From: Peptococcaceae bacterium UBA5752
GTDB taxonomy: Bacteria > Bacillota > Dehalobacteriia > UBA4068
Reading direction: 5' to 3'
Length of the DNA: 64,000 nucleotides
NCBI GenBank assembly: GCA_002419055.1
Contig: DIFI01000021.1
Location: 74,078 to 138,077, forward strand
In this document: positions 61,226 through 64,000 of the stretch, piece by piece
How the letters are laid out: every line of letters starts with the position of its first letter
How positions within the stretch are numbered: position 1 is the stretch's first letter
The notes under the pieces: generated by a model
What the model was told of the DNA's origin: nothing
The model's input: the letters and a program-made list of their open reading frames with translations, nothing else
Databases searched by the model: none
Program-made: the position numbers and the translations under genes

Positions 61226-61867
61226 TATTCGTGATGATGGTATAGGCATTTTTACAAAAATCCAACAATCATTAGACTTGCCGTATAAACGCTATGCAAT
61301 ACTTGAATTATCTAAAGGGAAAGGTACTACTGATCCGAACAAACCATAGCGGAGAAGGTATTTTCTTTTCATCACGTATTGCGAATGAGTTGTTTATTTT
61401 TTCTGATGAATTGACTTTTGCTTCCGGCAATGATAAGAACAATGACTATTTATTTGACGATGATGATTCATTGTCTGGGACTACAGTAGTTTTTAAAAAT
61501 TCATATATTTGATAACAGGCTTATTGAAGACATTTATCATGAATATGAACAACCGGAGTTTACGTTCAGCAAAACTAATGTGCCGGTGAACCTTTTGGCA
61601 TATGGAGAGGATGACACTAATTTTGTCTCACGTTCACAGGCTCGGAGACTATTGAGCGGTTTTAATCGTTTTACAAATATAATACTTGATTTTGATGGAG
61701 TACGCTCTATTCAACAAGGCTTTGCGGATGAGATTTTCCGGGTGTTTTTATCTGATCATCCTCATATTACTATTGATTATATTAATACTAATGAACAAAT
61801 TGAAAATATGATCAAGCATGTTAAAAACAATATAGTAACAGAGTACAATAATAATAAGAAACTATAA
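61226..61867 (+). pseudogene. Broken ATP-binding/STAS-like (DUF4325) protein gene
   Basis: Three frames together spell one protein: TIRDDGIGIFTKIQQSL with LELSKGKGTTDP (GHKL-type ATP site), then HSGEGIFFSSRIANELFIFS, then NVPVNLLAYGEDDTNFVSRS and the STAS-like DUF4325 domain through IQQGFADEIFRVFLSDHP. Shifts occur near 61345 and 61505, and the 5' half of the ATP-binding domain is missing. It is clearly decayed. Confidence 0.85.
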
Positions 61868-61868
61868 A

Positions 61869-61910
61869 ATAGCAACAGGCAGTCCTTATAAAAGGACTGC
61901 CTGTTGCTAT
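61869..61910 (-). terminator. Terminator of the tRNA cluster
   Basis: 19-base perfect arms (ATAGCAACAGGCAGTCCTT and complement) around ATAA, followed by TTTTATAG on the minus strand. Confidence 0.85.
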
Positions 61911-61912
61911 TT

Positions 61913-61988
61913 TGGTGAGCCATCGGCGATTCGAACGCCGGACACCCTGATTAAAAGTCAGGTGCTCTACCTGCTGAGCTAATGGCTC
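61913..61988 (-). tRNA. tRNA-Lys(TTT)
   Basis: 76 nt with encoded CCA; acceptor GAGCCAT/ATGGCTC, anticodon loop CTTTTAA, normal D and T arms. Confidence 0.96.
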
Positions 61989-61993
61989 ATATA

Positions 61994-62068
61994 TGGCTGG
62001 GGTGGCTGGATTCGAACCAACGAATGCCGATTCCAAGGACCGGTGCCTTACCGCTTGGCGACACCCCA
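61994..62068 (-). tRNA. tRNA-Gln(TTG) with unusual C33
   Basis: 75 nt with encoded CCA; acceptor TGGGGTG/CACCCCA and a tRNA-Gln-like body. The anticodon loop reads CCTTGGA in a CCGGT/ATCGG stem. Position 33 is C where T is almost universal. The alternative of a Pro TGG anticodon would shift and break the stem. Confidence 0.85.
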
Positions 62069-62071
62069 TTA

Positions 62072-62148
62072 TGGGGTGGATGAAGGGTATCGAACCCTCG
62101 AGTGCCGGAGCCACAATCCGGTGCGTTGACCGCTTCGCCACATCCACC
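62072..62148 (-). tRNA. tRNA-His(GTG)
   Basis: 77 nt including the encoded extra G(-1); acceptor GTGGATG/CATCCAC, anticodon GTG in ATTGTGG, encoded CCA. Confidence 0.95.
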
Positions 62149-62327
62149 AAAACAAAAACCATCATACCAAATCAAAGAGCCTTTGTCAAGGGTTATCCTT
62201 AACTTTTATTATAGTTTGTCGATAAAAATACTAACAGTTTTCAGGCTTTTTTTAGTTAATGCTCACATTAAGTTCACATCGGGTTTCTATTATATAGTTA
62301 ACGGTCAAATATAGATCAAAGGAGGTT

Positions 62328-62378
62328 ATGCTAAACTTGGCTCAGGTAATTTTGCCTGTTTTGACCGTTTGGCTATGA
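62328..62378 (+). other. 16-codon frame with a strong ribosome site
   Basis: AAAGGAGG stands just before an ATG, which begins MLNLAQVILPVLTVWL and then stops. The peptide looks like a membrane-protein start, for example the first residues of an AEC-type carrier. It could be a leader peptide or a gene remnant. Confidence 0.3.
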
Positions 62379-62736
62379 GGCAAAATGCAATTTACCAGAA
62401 TCTTTTACTGGACAATTGTTATAGAGCCACTTATAATAGGCTTAACCAAAAACACAAAAGTTATAAAGCTTACCCGAATGCATTATCATAAACCCTTCCC
62501 AAACGCAGAAAACCGTTACTAGCCAAACGGTTTTTTGCTATTTTGCCCCAAAACTGTGCAAATTAAGTTTCAAACCAATATAAACACGTTTTGAACAAAA
62601 CTATCTTTTTGCTTCTTCATCTTCGTGGCAGCAGTTGTTTGCATTGACAAATGATTAACCACGGGTTGAACCATTGTTTTTCCGATATAGCCTTTTTGCA
62701 GGAAAACGCAGATAAAAAAGAGAATAATTCTAAATT
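62379..62736. other. Intergenic region with one terminator hairpin
   Basis: Holds AAAACCGTT (62509-62517) paired with AACGGTTTTTT (62526-62536), a short plus-strand terminator; otherwise no credible feature. Confidence 0.5.
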
Positions 62737-63348
62737 ATGGAAAAAAAATTAATCTTAGCTACTAATAATTTGCATAAAGTTGGAGAGTTTCGGCAGATGC
62801 TGGCAGCGACGCCATTGGCGGGGGTTGAGATATTATCTCTCAAGGACTATGCCGATTATCAGGCGCCCGATGAGGACGGCGACAGTTTTTTGGCCAACGC
62901 TACGATCAAAGCGCGTGCTGCAGCCGCTCTGGGGATTATTGCCCTGGCCGATGACAGCGGTCTTTGCGTCGATGCGCTTGATGGTGCACCCGGCATTTAT
63001 TCGGCCCGGTTTGCAGGCGTTGATGCCGACAGCGCTGCCAATAACCGCAAATTGCTGGATCTGCTGGCCGAGGTGCCGCAAGGACAGCGTCAGGCGGCAT
63101 TCCATGCCGTGATAGTGATTGCGACGCCGGATGGGCGGCTGTTTGAGGCGGAGGGAGATTGTCCCGGCGAGATAGGGTTTACGCCTGACGGAGCGGGCGG
63201 TTTTGGCTACGATCCGGTCTTTTATATGCCGCAGTACGGATGCACCATGGCGGCGTTGGGCAGTGATCAGAAAAACCGCATCAGCCACCGCGCGCGGGCG
63301 TTGCAAAAGGCGCTGCCGATATTGGTGGAGCTGTTTGCGGAGAAATAA
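62737..63348 (+). CDS. rdgB: XTP/dITP pyrophosphatase (RdgB/HAM1 family)
   Basis: The 203-aa enzyme hydrolyses non-canonical purine triphosphates to keep them out of nucleic acids. ILATNNLHKVGEF at the N-terminus binds the triphosphate, ALADDSGLCVDALDGAPGIYSARF carries the metal-binding acids, and GGFGYDPVFYMP and SHRARAL complete the site. No clear ribosome binding site is seen before the ATG at 62737. It has higher GC than its flanks. Confidence 0.93.
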   Translation: MEKKLILATNNLHKVGEFRQMLAATPLAGVEILSLKDYADYQAPDEDGDSFLANATIKARAAAALGIIALADDSGLCVDALDGAPGIYSARFAGVDADSAANNRKLLDLLAEVPQGQRQAAFHAVIVIATPDGRLFEAEGDCPGEIGFTPDGAGGFGYDPVFYMPQYGCTMAALGSDQKNRISHRARALQKALPILVELFAEK

Positions 63349-63487
63349 TAAAGAGCAAAACGGTAGAAGATACTATAAAGCAGCGACGACGGGCGGCGGA
63401 GGCAGTAGTAGTATAATTGGTTACAAAAGAAGTAAAATATATAAATACATTAATTTAACGAATATAAAACGGAGATAGATAAATTAA

Positions 63488-63814
63488 ATGATAACTGGTC
63501 TTATGGCAACAGTATTTTGTATCTTAGGCATAATCGGAGTTTTTACCGGCAATATATCGTTTATATTTGCCGGCGGCGTAGCGAATATTGCGCAAAACAT
63601 AATTGCCTTTGTCATTGGCTCGGAACGCAATTTTACCACGATAATTGTTGCAGTTTTGGCAGGTCTAATATATGCTTATTTTGCAGGCTTATCACTTTTA
63701 TACGGTGCAATGGTTGGGTTGTGCTTTGAAGGGGCTATTATGGGGGTTTGGAGTATTTATTATTTGATTAGCAGCATTAATAATAGACCATCTAAAAAAA
63801 GAAAAGTTAAGTAA
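63488..63814 (+). CDS. Small three-helix membrane protein, unknown
   Basis: The 108-aa protein has three hydrophobic segments (about residues 5-22, 29-45 and 49-95 as a pair) and a basic C-terminal tail (RPSKKRKVK). No family recognised. GGAG lies 13 bases before the ATG. The composition is that of an inner-membrane protein. Confidence 0.55.
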   Translation: MITGLMATVFCILGIIGVFTGNISFIFAGGVANIAQNIIAFVIGSERNFTTIIVAVLAGLIYAYFAGLSLLYGAMVGLCFEGAIMGVWSIYYLISSINNRPSKKRKVK

Positions 63815-63875
63815 AATAAAATAAAAAGTATTGCGGTAACTGCAAAAATACGGTATACTATGGGATGTGGATTTT

Positions 63876-63949
63876 GCGGGTGTAACTCAATGGTAGAGTT
63901 CTAGCCTTCCAAGCTAGCTACGTGGGTTCGATTCCCATCACCCGCTCCA
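63876..63949 (+). tRNA. tRNA-Gly(TCC)
   Basis: 74 nt with encoded CCA; acceptor GCGGGTG/CACCCGC, anticodon loop CTTCCAA, normal T-loop. Confidence 0.96.
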
Positions 63950-63956
63950 TTTTTTT

Positions 63957-64000
<44 letters not shown>

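Overview
This 64 kb window looks like a chromosomal stretch of a low-to-mid GC Bacillota bacterium, most likely clostridial. The evidence is strong purine-rich Shine-Dalgarno sites, frequent TTG/GTG starts, an ECF transporter of the YkoEDC type, a FabT/FabK-type fatty-acid cluster, a DUF4489 protein, an EFR1 ferredoxin, ECF sigma/anti-sigma genes, SdpRI, and five S-layer-homology (SLH) surface proteins. No genus can be assigned from sequence alone. No CRISPR array, rRNA, transposase or integrase was seen.

Layout. 1-3.5 kb: housekeeping genes (DUF1015 protein cut by the left edge, ComM-like ATPase, DusB). 3.6-7.7 kb: an ECF transporter operon ending in a DUF169 gene. 7.7-11.4 kb: two tiny membrane-anchored FMN-binding proteins, a flavodoxin, Hpt and a GIY-YIG-like protein. 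11.4-18.1 kb: a lipoprotein, an acyl-CoA synthetase with a promoter-plus-terminator leader, a GNAT enzyme, an unknown two-gene zinc-ribbon unit and an ArsB-type permease. 18.2-24.8 kb: a B12-binding radical SAM enzyme, a Cys-rich surface-like protein, an EFR1 ferredoxin and its decayed partial copy, bL25 and NudC. 25.1-41.5 kb: a cell-surface region with three large SLH proteins, a lipoprotein, a two-component cluster containing one complete kinase and one lacking its catalytic domain, SdpRI, and a probable structured RNA. 41.7-45.4 kb: a helix-hairpin-helix protein, an ECF sigma/anti-sigma pair bracketed by 78-bp direct repeats next to tRNA-Leu, and a broken antiporter gene. 45.6-51.9 kb: the type II fatty-acid cluster fabT-fabH-acpP-fabK-fabD-fabG-fabF-fabZ with two matching palindromic operators. 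52.2-55.5 kb: a Y-family polymerase with a divergent XRE repressor and an ImmA/IrrE-like protease. 55.7-60.8 kb: two SLH proteins with degenerate trypsin-like domains, an FRG protein and a DUF4489 protein. 61-62.2 kb: a wrecked ATP-binding/STAS-like gene between a tRNA-Lys 3'-end copy and the tRNA-Lys gene, then a Lys-Gln-His tRNA cluster. 62.7-64 kb: the XTP/dITP pyrophosphatase, a small membrane protein, tRNA-Gly, and tRNA-Arg cut by the right edge.

How it fits together. The fatty-acid genes form one regulon: a MarR-type repressor has a perfect 17-bp palindrome just downstream of its own promoter, and a one-mismatch copy precedes acpP-fabK. The surface region appears to be a coordinated SLH display locus with its own signalling genes. 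The XRE/ImmA/DinB group has the form of a LexA-independent damage switch. Several scars (EFR1 fragment, SdpI fragment, NhaC fragment, STAS fragment, direct repeats at two tRNAs) show past insertion and deletion.
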